Origin: Orrella dioscoreae
GTDB taxonomy: Bacteria; Pseudomonadota; Gammaproteobacteria; Burkholderiales; Burkholderiaceae_B
Length of the DNA: 64,000 nucleotides
Reading direction: 5' to 3'
Assembly: GCF_900089455.2 (NCBI RefSeq)
Contig: NZ_LT907988.1
Location: 930,001 to 994,000 of the forward strand
Shown one piece after another: positions 7,926 through 16,802 of the stretch; within the stretch, counting starts at the first letter, position 1, and the number at the start of each line of letters is the position of its first letter. Made by a program: the position numbers and the translations under genes. Under the pieces are notes generated by a model. It was given only the letters and a program-made list of their open reading frames with translations, searched no databases and was not told the DNA's origin.

Positions 7926-9179
7926 TCAGTGTCGTGTGCTGGCGGCCTGCAGCGGCGTCAGCCGCGCCAGCCTTGCCGCCACCGCGAGCCCTGCCGCCAG
8001 GATCAGCCCGATGAAGCCGACCACGCCTTCCCAGCCGCCCCATTGCCACATCAGGCCGCCCAGCGTGCCCGCCACGCTGGAGCCCAGGTAGTAGCTGGCG
8101 AGGTACAGCGAGGAGGCTTGGCCGCGCGCATGCAGGGCGCGCCGGCCCACCCAGCTGCTGGCCACGGAGTGCGCGCCGAAGAAGCCGAAGGTGAAGATCA
8201 GCACGCCGGGCAGGACCAGCCACAGCGTTTCTGCTAGCGTCAGCAGCAGGCCGGCGCCCATCACCACCATGACCATCCAGAAGACCCGGCGGCGGCCCAG
8301 CAGGTCGGCCAGGGCGCCGACGCGCGCGGAGCTGTAGATGCCGGCCAGATAGACGACCGACACCAGGCCGACCACGGCCTGGCTCAGCGCGTACGGCGCT
8401 TCCAGCAGGTGGTAGCCGATGTAGTTGAAAAGCGTCACGAAGGCGCCCATCAGCAGGAAGCCTTCCAGGAACAGCCAGGGCAGGCCAGGGTCGCGGAAGT
8501 GCAGCGCGAAATTGGCGTAGAGATCGCGCGGGCGCAGCGAACTCGGCTCGAAATGGCGCGAAGGCGGCAGGCGGCGCGCGAACAGCGTGGCCGCCGCCAG
8601 CGCGATCACGCCCAGCACCAGCAGCACGACCCGCCACGACACGAAATCGATCATCACGCCGGAAATCAGGCGTCCGCTCATGCCGCCCATCGCGTTGCCG
8701 CTGATGTACAGGCCCATGGCATAGCCCATGTGGGCGGGGTCGATCTCTTCGGCCAGGTAGGTCATGCCCACCGCCGCCAGGCCCGACAGCGACAGGCCCA
8801 CCAGCAACCGCATGGCCAGCAGGCCTTCCCAGTTGGGCATCAGCGCGCCCGCCAGCGTACAGACGGCGGCGGTGAAGAGCGCCACCACCATGATGGGCTT
8901 GCGGCCCACGGCGTCCGAGATCGGGCCGGTGATGAGCAGGCCCAGCGCCATGGGGCCGGTGGCGATGGACAGCACCAGGCTGCTTTGCGCCGCGCTCAGG
9001 CCGAAGGACTGCGAGAAGCCCGGCATCATGGGCTGCACGCAATACAGCAGCGCGAAGGTGGCGAAGCCGCCGCAGAACAGGGCCAGCATGGCGTGCACGA
9101 AGGCACGCGTGTTTTTCTGGAGATAGGGGCTGTCCGAGGTTCCGGACGGGGGGCGGGCAGGAGAGGGAACGGCGTTCAC
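7926..9179 (-). CDS. MFS exporter, YnfM/arabinose-efflux type
   Basis: A 417-residue major facilitator with twelve hydrophobic segments. The first helix region reads GGFATFALLYCVQPMMPGFS and the loop 2-3 motif is GPISDAVGRKP, both typical of the YnfM subgroup. GTG 9179 was taken as start since it keeps the subgroup's YLQKNTRAF leader before helix 1; an ATG at 9089 would remove it. The gene diverges from a LysR regulator across a 132-bp spacer holding a candidate operator, so it is probably the regulated target. The exported compound is unknown. Confidence 0.85.
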   Translation of the reverse strand: MNAVPSPARPPSGTSDSPYLQKNTRAFVHAMLALFCGGFATFALLYCVQPMMPGFSQSFGLSAAQSSLVLSIATGPMALGLLITGPISDAVGRKPIMVVALFTAAVCTLAGALMPNWEGLLAMRLLVGLSLSGLAAVGMTYLAEEIDPAHMGYAMGLYISGNAMGGMSGRLISGVMIDFVSWRVVLLVLGVIALAAATLFARRLPPSRHFEPSSLRPRDLYANFALHFRDPGLPWLFLEGFLLMGAFVTLFNYIGYHLLEAPYALSQAVVGLVSVVYLAGIYSSARVGALADLLGRRRVFWMVMVVMGAGLLLTLAETLWLVLPGVLIFTFGFFGAHSVASSWVGRRALHARGQASSLYLASYYLGSSVAGTLGGLMWQWGGWEGVVGFIGLILAAGLAVAARLARLTPLQAASTRH

Positions 9180-9242
9180 GGCAGGCGGGAAGAGGGGCGG
9201 CGCGGCGACGGCGCGCGGCAGGACTTCACGATACGCCTCGGG

Positions 9243-9267
9243 GAACGATATTTCCAATATATTGTTC
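9243..9267. promoter_or_regulatory. Candidate LysR binding site between the MFS gene and lysR
   Basis: GAACGATAT (9243-9251) and ATATTGTTC (9259-9267) form an inverted repeat with one mismatch and a 7-bp spacer. LysR-type proteins bind such AT-rich dyads between divergent genes. The centre is 57 bp before the lysR start and 76 bp before the MFS start. Confidence 0.55.
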
Positions 9268-9311
9268 GACAGGAATGATTCGTAAAAAATATCAATAGCG
9301 CAGGGCACCTC

Positions 9312-10217
9312 ATGGAACTCCGGCATCTCCGCTACTTCGTCGCCGTGGCCGAACACCTGCATTTCGGCAGGGCCGCCGAACAGCTGGGCATCTCCCAGCC
9401 GCCGCTCAGCCAGCAGATCCAGGCGCTGGAGCAGGCGCTGGGCGTGCGCCTGCTGGAGCGCACCAACCGCAAGGTGGCGCTGACCGAACCCGGCAGGCTG
9501 TTCCTGGACGAGGCCCGCCAGGCCCTGGCCCAGGTGGAGCGCGCGGTCACCGTCGCCCGCCGCGCGCAGCGGGGCGAGCTCGGGCAACTGCGCGTGGGCT
9601 TCACCTCGTCCTCGCCCTTCGTGCCCAATATCGCGCGTACGCTGTTCGCGTTCCGGCAGTCCCACCCGGACGTCCACCTGGACCTGCAGGAAATGAGCAG
9701 CCGCCAGCAGGCCGATGCCTTGCTGGCCCGAAGCCTGCAGGTGGGGCTGATCCGGCCCATCGTGTTGCCCGACGCCTTGCAAGCCCTGGCGCTGCAACGC
9801 GAGCCGCTGGTGGCGGCCCTGCGCGCCGACCATCCCCTGGCGAGCCGGCATCCCGACAGCCTGCCGCTGGCTGCGCTGGCTGGCGAGCCCTTCGTGTTCT
9901 TCCCGCGCAGCTTCGGCACAGGGCTTTATGACCAGCTGCTGACGCTCGCGCGCCGCGCGGGCTTCACGCCGAACATCGTGCAGGAGGCCAGCGAGACCCT
10001 CATCATCATCGGGCTCGTGGCGGCGGGCATGGGGGTGACGGTGCTGCCGGAGACCTATCGGCGCACGCGCATGGAAGGGGTGACGTACCGGCGCCTCGAA
10101 GACGAAGGCGCGACCTCGGCGATGTGGCTGGTGACGCGGCGCGACGAAACCTCTGCCCTGGTCGCGGCGTTTCGCGGCCTCATGGCGGAGGCGACCGCCG
10201 CGCGCGAGCCGTCTTAG
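9312..10217 (+). CDS. LysR-family transcriptional regulator (BenM/CatM-like group)
   Basis: A 301-residue LysR-type protein. The winged helix is at residues 1-60 (ELRHLRYFVAVAEHLHFGRAAEQLGISQPPLSQ, given by its first 33 positions) and a periplasmic-binding-protein-like effector domain starts near residue 90 with LRVGFTSSSPFVPNI. The HLHFGRAAE variant of the helix is typical of the BenM/CatM/CbnR group that senses aromatic or dicarboxylate ligands. It diverges from the MFS exporter. Its last 4 bp overlap the convergent thioredoxin-like gene. Confidence 0.92.
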   Translation: MELRHLRYFVAVAEHLHFGRAAEQLGISQPPLSQQIQALEQALGVRLLERTNRKVALTEPGRLFLDEARQALAQVERAVTVARRAQRGELGQLRVGFTSSSPFVPNIARTLFAFRQSHPDVHLDLQEMSSRQQADALLARSLQVGLIRPIVLPDALQALALQREPLVAALRADHPLASRHPDSLPLAALAGEPFVFFPRSFGTGLYDQLLTLARRAGFTPNIVQEASETLIIIGLVAAGMGVTVLPETYRRTRMEGVTYRRLEDEGATSAMWLVTRRDETSALVAAFRGLMAEATAAREPS

Positions 10218-10555
10218 GGCAGTTCGGCGGGATAGCCGTCCAGCGCCAGCGCCACCTGGCGCGAAATGTCCCAGTGCGCCAGCGAGGCCTGCACCGCGCC
10301 GTAGTACACGCCATCGCGGATCACGAACATGGCCGGCAGGTGGAACACTTCATAGCGCGCCACCAGGCCGCCGCTGCGGCCGGCGTCGACCCACGCGATG
10401 CGGTCCACGTTCAGGTTCATGTCCGGCAACGCCTCGCGCGCCTGCCGGCAATTGGGACAGCCCTGGCTCGTGAAAACCAGCAGCGTCAGGCCGCGCGCAT
10501 CCAGCAGCGCGCGGTCGGCGGTGCCATCGTCCAGGTCCAGGGTGTCGGTGCTCAT
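10214..10555 (-). CDS. Thioredoxin-family protein
   Basis: A 113-residue thioredoxin-fold protein without a signal peptide, so probably cytoplasmic. The redox motif is CPNC (cysteines 33 and 36) after LLVFTSQG, and the cis-proline loop reads HLPAMFVIRDG. CPNC differs from the CGPC of canonical thioredoxins; the lack of other conserved residues suggests a specialised thioredoxin-like reductase or isomerase. It is 55 bp upstream of pssA stop on the same strand but separated by a GC-only palindrome at 10585-10600, so co-transcription is uncertain. Confidence 0.82.
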   Translation of the reverse strand: MSTDTLDLDDGTADRALLDARGLTLLVFTSQGCPNCRQAREALPDMNLNVDRIAWVDAGRSGGLVARYEVFHLPAMFVIRDGVYYGAVQASLAHWDISRQVALALDGYPAELP

Positions 10556-10610
10556 GCGTGGGGCTTGCGGGGGAGGGGGGGGCGGCGCCCGGCCGGGCGC
10601 GCGTGAAAGC

Positions 10611-11246
10611 TTACAGCTTGGGGATGCGCAGCGTCTTGCTGACCATGAGCGAGCCGGACACCACGAAAAGCAGCGCCAGTGGATGCAGTTGCCAGGGCCC
10701 GATGGTCCAGACGCCGCCCGGCAGGGCGGGGCCCAGCTTGCCGGCCCAGCAGGCCCAGGCCAGCACGCCGGTCAACACCACGCTGGTGGGGATGGGCGTG
10801 CCCTCGAAATAGCGCACCTTGGCGCCGCCTTCGGACAATGTCTCGGCGGTGATGTTGAAACGCGCCAGGCGGCTGACGCCGCAGCAGACGAAATAGATCA
10901 GCGCGACCAGGTCCCAGCCGCCTTGCATGCCCGCCGCGTAACCCAGGGCGGCGGGCGCCACGCCGAACGAGATCACGTCGGCCAGGGAGTCCAGCTCGCG
11001 GCCGAAGGCCGAGTGCTTCTGCCGCCAACGCGCCACGTGGCCGTCCAGCACGTCGAAGGCGAAGGCGGCGGGCGCCATGGCCGCGGCCCACAGGAAGATG
11101 TCCGGGGACTGCTGCGCCATGTAGCGCATGGCCAGGAACACACCCACCATGCCGCAGGCGGCATTGCCCAGCGTGAAGAAATCGGCGAGATGGAACTCGC
11201 GGATCATCGAGAAATGCCGGCGCGGGGGACGGGTGGGGTCGGTCAT
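10611..11246 (-). CDS. pssA: CDP-diacylglycerol--serine O-phosphatidyltransferase
   Basis: A 211-residue integral membrane enzyme that makes phosphatidylserine from CDP-diacylglycerol and L-serine, the precursor of phosphatidylethanolamine. The CDP-alcohol phosphotransferase signature D-G-x2-A-R-x8-G-x3-D-x3-D is complete (DGHVAR ... GRELDSLAD). The start of the protein, FSMIREFHLADFFTLGNAACG, fits the Bacillus-type, membrane-embedded PssA rather than the soluble E. coli type. ATG 11246 lies within a short spacer from the divergent SDR gene. Confidence 0.92.
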   Translation of the reverse strand: MTDPTRPPRRHFSMIREFHLADFFTLGNAACGMVGVFLAMRYMAQQSPDIFLWAAAMAPAAFAFDVLDGHVARWRQKHSAFGRELDSLADVISFGVAPAALGYAAGMQGGWDLVALIYFVCCGVSRLARFNITAETLSEGGAKVRYFEGTPIPTSVVLTGVLAWACWAGKLGPALPGGVWTIGPWQLHPLALLFVVSGSLMVSKTLRIPKL

Positions 11247-11357
11247 GTCGGGTTCCTCGTGTCGCAAACCCCTCCACTGTAGCGCCTCACGGGCCTGCGC
11301 GTCGCGCCGCCCGGGCGGCGTGTGACAATGGACGGCGGAACATACCGGGAGTCCTCC

Positions 11358-12050
11358 ATGCATATCCTCATTGCCGGCGCCTCGCGCGGCATCGGCCTGG
11401 CGTTGGCCGACCGCTACCTGGCGCAAGGCCATCATGTCCTGGCGCTGGCCCGCCAACCCGAGCAATCCGAAGGCCTGGCCGCGCTCGCGCGCCGCTATCC
11501 CGGCACGCTGCGCACGCTGGCGGCCGACATCACCGACCGCGACGTGGCCGAGCGCTTGCTGGCGGTGCAGGGCGATGCCTTGCTGGACCGCGTCATCGTC
11601 AACGCAGGCATTTCGCAGCCCAAGCTCGACAGCCTCTACGACCTGAGCGACGCCGACGCCGCGCGCCTGTTCGTGACCAATGCGGTCGCGCCGCTGCGCC
11701 TGGCGCGCAGCCTTGCGCCGCGCGTCGTGAAGGGCGGCGCCGTGGCCTTCCTGAGCTCGCAGATGGGCAGCGTCGAGCTGGCGCTGTCGGCCCGCATCCC
11801 CCTGTATGGCGCCAGCAAGGCCGCGCTGAACAGCCTGATGCGCAACTGGTGGGCCGAGGAAGACAAGGCATTGCCGTTCGCCTTGCTGGCCCTGCACCCC
11901 GGCTGGGTGCGCACCGACATGGGCGGCAGCGGCGCCGACCTTTCCGTGGACGAAAGCGCGGATGGCCTGGTCACGACCATCGAGCATCATGCGCAGGCGG
12001 GGTCGGACTGCGTGTTCGTGGATTACCGGAACGAGACGCTGGCCTGGTAA
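11358..12050 (+). CDS. Short-chain dehydrogenase/reductase (SDR) family protein
   Basis: A 230-residue classical SDR. The NAD(P)-binding glycine motif is GASRGIG near residue 7, NAGIS follows the fourth strand, and the catalytic S-Y-K set is present as LSSQMGS, then YGASKAALN. ATG 11358 starts exactly at the first beta strand (HILIAG); an upstream in-frame ATG at 11322 would add 12 untypical residues. The protein ends early, like the carbonyl-reductase-like SDRs of the C-factor group. Substrate is unknown. Confidence 0.88.
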   Translation: MHILIAGASRGIGLALADRYLAQGHHVLALARQPEQSEGLAALARRYPGTLRTLAADITDRDVAERLLAVQGDALLDRVIVNAGISQPKLDSLYDLSDADAARLFVTNAVAPLRLARSLAPRVVKGGAVAFLSSQMGSVELALSARIPLYGASKAALNSLMRNWWAEEDKALPFALLALHPGWVRTDMGGSGADLSVDESADGLVTTIEHHAQAGSDCVFVDYRNETLAW

Positions 12051-12098
12051 GCGTCTCGCCGTGGCGGGCCGCCGCGGCAGGCCCGCGCGGCGTGTCGT

Positions 12099-12914
12099 TC
12101 AGCAGTAGTCGGCGGGCAAGGCGCCAACGGGAAACGCCTGGCCCAGCAAGGCCCGCGCGTGCGCGCGCAACGGCGCCGGGTCGCCGCTGGCCAGCAGCAC
12201 GCAGCGTCCGATGCCGCTTGGCCGCAGCGTGCCTTGCTCGGCCAGCCGCCGTTGCAGCTGGCGCGCAAATGCCGCGCCGGTTTCCAGGATCGGCAGGTCG
12301 GGCCCCACGCGGCGCCGCAGCGCCGCCTGCAGGAAGGGAAAGTGCGTGCAGCCCAGCACCAGCACGTCGGCGCTCTGCGCCAGCAGCGGCGTCAGGGCCC
12401 GGTCCACGCTGGCCTGTACGGCGGGCGTATCCAGTTCGCCGCGCTCCACCAGCGTGACCCATTCCGGGCAGGGCTGCATCAGCACCCGCGCGTTCGGCGC
12501 CTCGCGCGCCATCAGCGCGGCGAAGCGCGCGCTGGCGAGCGTGCCCGAGGTGGCCAGCACGCCGACCACCCCGCTGCGGGTCAGCGTGGCCGCGGGCTTC
12601 ACCGCGGGCTCTATGCCGATGATGGGCAGGCCGGGGTGCCGCGCGCGCAACTGCGCGACGGCGGCCGCGGTGGCCGTGTTGCAGGGAATGGCAATGGCCT
12701 TGGCCCCGCGCGACACGAAGAAATCCGCCAGGCGGCAGGCCCGCGCCAGGACGTACTGCGGGGTTTTCTCGCCATAGGGCACGTGCGCCGTGTCGGCCAC
12801 GTAAAGCAGCCGCTCGCGCGGCAACAGCCGCTGGATGTCGGCCAGCACGCTGAAACCGCCCACCCCGGAATCGTAGATGCCGATGGGAGCGTGCGGGAGG
12901 AAAGGCGGGCGCAT
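12099..12914 (-). CDS. murI: Glutamate racemase
   Basis: A 271-residue cofactor-independent racemase that makes D-glutamate for peptidoglycan. It has the DSGVGG motif (residues 15-20), the first catalytic cysteine in IPCNTATAAA (Cys78) and the second in LGCTHFPF (Cys189). The active-site PYGEK segment is also present. Length is normal for the family. It converges with the SDR gene and is followed on the same strand, 39 bp upstream, by two genes for exported proteins. Confidence 0.95.
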   Translation of the reverse strand: MRPPFLPHAPIGIYDSGVGGFSVLADIQRLLPRERLLYVADTAHVPYGEKTPQYVLARACRLADFFVSRGAKAIAIPCNTATAAAVAQLRARHPGLPIIGIEPAVKPAATLTRSGVVGVLATSGTLASARFAALMAREAPNARVLMQPCPEWVTLVERGELDTPAVQASVDRALTPLLAQSADVLVLGCTHFPFLQAALRRRVGPDLPILETGAAFARQLQRRLAEQGTLRPSGIGRCVLLASGDPAPLRAHARALLGQAFPVGALPADYC

Positions 12915-12953
12915 GGTTGCCGTGAGCAGGAGACGCGGGAGTTCAGGGGCGCA

Positions 12954-13433
12954 TTATCGCCCAGGGCCTGCGTTTGTGGCGGGCGCCGTCGCAGGTTCCC
13001 GGCTGGCCTGCCTTGCGTCCAGGCGCTGTGCGATGGCGAGCAGGTCCTCGAGTTGCAGCGCGCGTGCCTGAGCGAGTTCGGCCCTGCACGTCAGGTCCGC
13101 GACCTCCGCCCAGGAGATACGCCACGCCGGGTTGTCCCGGCCGGCGATGGCCACGACGAGCGCGCAGTGGCTGGTCTGATAGGACTGCCACTGCGCCTGC
13201 GCAGCGGCCAGCCCTTCGACCTCCTCGCGGGACAGGCGGGCCTGCAAGGCCTGGTGGGCGCCGGACAACCGTGCGTGCTGGGTCTCCTGATCCAGGCTGG
13301 CGCATTGCTGCGCGGCGACCAGGCTGTCGTCCACGCCATCGGCGCAACCCGGCGAGTCAGGTTGCGCCGCGCAGGCCATGCCCCCAGCCAATGCCAGCCA
13401 GGCCATCGCGCTTGCGAGCGCGGCATGCTTCAT
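12954..13433 (-). CDS. Exported LprI/DUF1311-like protein
   Basis: A 159-residue protein with a Sec signal peptide (about residues 1-22, ending ACAAQ). The mature region has six cysteines and the helical segment AAQAQWQSYQTSHCALV, which matches the DUF1311/LprI lysozyme-inhibitor-like fold. The ATG at 13433 overlaps the stop of the preceding DUF1566 gene by 4 bp, so the two are translationally coupled. A periplasmic role is inferred; inhibition of lysozyme is only a family suggestion. Confidence 0.7.
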   Translation of the reverse strand: MKHAALASAMAWLALAGGMACAAQPDSPGCADGVDDSLVAAQQCASLDQETQHARLSGAHQALQARLSREEVEGLAAAQAQWQSYQTSHCALVVAIAGRDNPAWRISWAEVADLTCRAELAQARALQLEDLLAIAQRLDARQASREPATAPATNAGPGR

Positions 13434-13945
13434 TGCCCAGCTCCCCCGCGCACGAGGCGCACCGCCAGCGGAAAACCCAGTGTGTGGGCATCCACCCGGC
13501 CATCCGCGAAATCGACGTAGTAGTGCATGCGCATGGGAACGGGCAGGTCGGCGGGCGTGTCGCTCCAATAGGGAATGCCGTCGCCGAGGTCCGCCAGTCC
13601 CGGGAAAACGGCCGCATCCAGCGTCGGCGCGGGACAGCCGGGCGCCGTCACCAGGGTCAGGAGTTCCTGCGCGGTGGGCAGGCGCCACCCCTGGCCCGCG
13701 CTTGCGGCAGCCTTGCCTGCGTCGGGCAGGCTCAACAGTGCCGGTACGCCTTGGCATTGCCCGCTGGCGGTCACGGTCGTGCCCATGCTGCAGCGCTGCC
13801 ATTCAAGCCCGGTTGCGCGATCGGCGACCTGCGCCCCCTGGATGCGGTATCGGTCGGGCTGGGCAGGTGGGCACTGTGCCTGCGCAAGGGCTGTGCAGGC
13901 GGCCAGGACAAGGGCGGGAGGGAGGCGGCGCGGGATTATGGGCAT
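13430..13945 (-). CDS. Exported DUF1566 domain protein
   Basis: A 171-residue protein with a signal peptide ending near residue 23 (ALAQAQ). The domain shows DRATGLEWQRCSMG, GQGWRLPTAQELLTLV and YWSDTP, the conserved strands of DUF1566, a C-type-lectin-like fold found in exported and surface proteins. ATG 13945 was chosen because it starts the signal peptide. Function is unknown; coupling to the LprI-like gene by a 4-bp overlap suggests the products act together. Confidence 0.75.
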   Translation of the reverse strand: MPIIPRRLPPALVLAACTALAQAQCPPAQPDRYRIQGAQVADRATGLEWQRCSMGTTVTASGQCQGVPALLSLPDAGKAAASAGQGWRLPTAQELLTLVTAPGCPAPTLDAAVFPGLADLGDGIPYWSDTPADLPVPMRMHYYVDFADGRVDAHTLGFPLAVRLVRGGAGQ

Positions 13946-14049
13946 GGAAAAAAAGCGGCTAGCGTAGCAAAACTGGAAACTGGCGGTTGCCGGTCTTCCT
14001 GGCTGCATAATGGGCACTTCCGGATCGCGCGCGTTGCGCAGGAGATGTC

Positions 14050-14424
14050 ATGATCACGATCGCCTGGCTGATGCTGGCCGCCGCCTTGTTGCCCCCGGTC
14101 AGCGCGCTGATCGCCAAGGTGGGCGGCAAGGGGTTCAACAACAATGCGCCGCGTGAGTGGCTGGCCAAGCAGCAGGGGTGGCGCGCGCGTGCGCATGCGG
14201 CGCAGAACAACGCCTTCGAGGCGCTGCCGTTCTTCTATGCCGCGGTGCTGTTCGCCCTCGTCAGGCAGGTGGATCCCGCCTATCTCGACGGCCTGGTGGG
14301 AATCTGGCTGGCCTTGCGCGTGGCCTACCTGGGCCTGTATATCGCCGGCCAGGGCCTGTTGCGCTCGCTGTGCTGGGCGGCCGCGCTGGCGGTCAATGCC
14401 ATCATCCTGTTCGCGGGACTCTAG
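14050..14424 (+). CDS. MAPEG-family membrane protein
   Basis: A 124-residue protein with four predicted membrane helices. It has the MAPEG features RARAHAAQNNAFEALPFFYAA and LRVAYLGLYIAG. Bacterial MAPEG proteins are related to microsomal glutathione transferases, but the activity of this subgroup is not established. It has a good Shine-Dalgarno (CAGGAG) before ATG 14050 and stands alone between two leftward genes. Confidence 0.87.
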   Translation: MITIAWLMLAAALLPPVSALIAKVGGKGFNNNAPREWLAKQQGWRARAHAAQNNAFEALPFFYAAVLFALVRQVDPAYLDGLVGIWLALRVAYLGLYIAGQGLLRSLCWAAALAVNAIILFAGL

Positions 14425-14488
14425 GCCCGGACAGGCGGGGCGGTGCGAGCGGGCCGGGGCAGTGCGCCGCGGCCCGTGACGGGACCGA

Positions 14489-15136
14489 TCAGCCCGGCTG
14501 TTCCACGCAGGGCTTGAAGTCGTCGCTTTCGTGGTCGAGGATGAACAGCAGCCCCGTCGCCACGCCGAAATACGTGCCGTGCAGCTGCAACTCACCGGCT
14601 TCCACGCGGCGGCGCACGCCGGGGAAGGTCATCAGGTTCCGCAGGCTGAGCTTGACCGTGGCCAGCTCCAGCTTGCGCAGGTTGGCGATGTGGTCGTCGC
14701 CCAGCTCACCCAGCGCGTCGGCCGCCGGCTGGATCTGCGACATCCACTTGCCGATGAAGTCGCTGTCCGACAGCGGCTTGCCGTCTTCATAGAACGCCTT
14801 CACGCCGCCGCAGGAGGCATGGCCCAGCACGACGATGTGCTTGACCTTCAGGCCGCTGTTGGCGAACTCGATGGCCGCGCTGACGCCGTGATAGGACCCG
14901 GTGCCCGGCTCATAGGGCGGCACCAGGTTGGCCACGTTGCGCACCACGAACAGTTCGCCGGGGCCGGCGTCGAAGATGACCTCGGGCGAGACGCGCGAAT
15001 CGCAACAGCCGATGATCAGGATCTCGGGGTTCTGGCCTTTCTCGGCCAGGTCGCGGTATCGCTGGCGCTCGCTGTTGAAGCGGCCTTCCAGGAAGTTGCG
15101 GTAGCCCTCGTTGAGTCGTTGAGGGAAAACTTTCAC
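14489..15136 (-). CDS. can: Beta-class carbonic anhydrase
   Basis: A 215-residue zinc enzyme that interconverts CO2 and bicarbonate. The metal and catalytic residues are in CCDSR (Cys44, Asp46, Arg48) and HASCGG (His106, Cys109). Length and motifs fit the plant-type/Can group; no signal peptide is present, so it is cytoplasmic. It lies 105 bp downstream of livF on the same strand but its link to amino acid uptake is unclear. In this genome it could also feed bicarbonate to carboxylases such as urea carboxylase. Confidence 0.94.
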   Translation of the reverse strand: MKVFPQRLNEGYRNFLEGRFNSERQRYRDLAEKGQNPEILIIGCCDSRVSPEVIFDAGPGELFVVRNVANLVPPYEPGTGSYHGVSAAIEFANSGLKVKHIVVLGHASCGGVKAFYEDGKPLSDSDFIGKWMSQIQPAADALGELGDDHIANLRKLELATVKLSLRNLMTFPGVRRRVEAGELQLHGTYFGVATGLLFILDHESDDFKPCVEQPG

Positions 15137-15241
15137 GGGGTCGACTCCTTCTGTCTGCTTGCGGCCGGGGCAGGCGGCCGGCGGGACTGCGGCCCCGCCG
15201 GATGGCGGGGCAGGGATGGCGCGGCGCGTGGCGGCTGGGGC

Positions 15242-15948
<707 letters not shown>

Positions 15949-15952
<4 letters not shown>

Positions 15953-16017
15953 TGGGTTTTACCTCCGCCCTGGCGGGCTCCGGATTTCGCGCCTTCGGGC
16001 GGCCGTGCGGCGCTCAT
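15949..16017 (-). CDS. 22-codon micro-ORF bridging livG and livF
   Basis: An ATG at 16017 overlaps the livG stop (ATGA) and reads 22 codons (basic, glycine-rich peptide beginning MSAARPPEGAK) to a TGA that overlaps the livF ATG, again as ATGA. The 13-base sequence GCGCTCATTGGGT occurs at both ends (15945-15957 and 16010-16022), so the interval looks like a duplicated livG/livF junction with filler between. It may only carry ribosomes from livG to livF; no protein family is recognised. Confidence 0.4.
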
Positions 16018-16802
16018 TGGGTGACTCCTTCAGCGCTCGGCTCGTCGTCGTCCTCGCGGCCCAGGTAGGCCTCGATGACCTGTTCGTTGTTGCGGATCTC
16101 GTCGGGACGGCCGCAGGCGATGATCTTGCCGAAGTTCAGCACGGCGATGCGTTCGCACAGGCCCATGACGAAGCGCATGTCGTGCTCGATCATGAGAATG
16201 GTGTAGCCGCGGTCGCGGATGGCGGTGATCTCGCGCATCAGCTCGGCGCGCTCGCCGGTGTTCATGCCGGCCACGGGCTCGTCCAGCAGCAGCAGGCGCG
16301 GCTCGGTGGCCAGCGCGCGCGCCAGCTCCAGGCGGCGCTGCTCGCCGTAGGACAGGTTGTCGGCCAGGTCGTGCGCCTTGTGGTCCAGCTTCATCCACGA
16401 CAGCAGCTCCAGGGCGCGCGTGCGCGCCTGGGCCTCGTGCTTGCGGTAGCCCGGCAGGCCCAGCAGCAGGCCGCCGAAACCGTAGTGCATGTGGCGATAG
16501 GCGCCGACGACCACGTTTTCCAGCAGCGTCATCTCCTTGAAGAGACGGATGTTCTGGAAGGTGCGGGCAATGCCCAGGCGGGTGATCTCGTGCGGCTTCT
16601 TCTGCAGCAGGCTCTGGCCATCGAACTGGATGGTGCCGCCGGACGGGGCGAGCAGGCCGGTGATCAGGTTGAACACCGTGGTCTTGCCCGCGCCGTTCGG
16701 GCCGATCAGGCCGAAGATGGCGCCTTGCGGCACCGACACGTTGACGTCATGCAGCACATGCAGGCCGCCGAAATTCTTGGAAATGGCGCCCAGTTCAAGC
16801 AT
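16014..16802 (-). CDS. livG: Branched-chain amino acid type ABC transporter ATPase LivG
   Basis: A 262-residue ABC ATPase with Walker A GPNGAGKTT, signature LSYGEQRRLE and Walker B LLLLDEPVAGMN, the asparagine variant typical of LivG. It has the extra LivG C-terminal tail (ACGRPDEIRNNEQVIEAYLG). Its start overlaps the livM stop by 8 bp. Together with LivF it forms the asymmetric ATPase pair of the importer. Confidence 0.94.
   Translation of the reverse strand: MLELGAISKNFGGLHVLHDVNVSVPQGAIFGLIGPNGAGKTTVFNLITGLLAPSGGTIQFDGQSLLQKKPHEITRLGIARTFQNIRLFKEMTLLENVVVGAYRHMHYGFGGLLLGLPGYRKHEAQARTRALELLSWMKLDHKAHDLADNLSYGEQRRLELARALATEPRLLLLDEPVAGMNTGERAELMREITAIRDRGYTILMIEHDMRFVMGLCERIAVLNFGKIIACGRPDEIRNNEQVIEAYLGREDDDEPSAEGVTQ

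Noticed and set aside
10585-10600. The GC-only palindrome between pssA and the thioredoxin-like gene as a terminator
   Set aside because: There is no T-run on the transcribed strand and such GC palindromes are common in this sequence.
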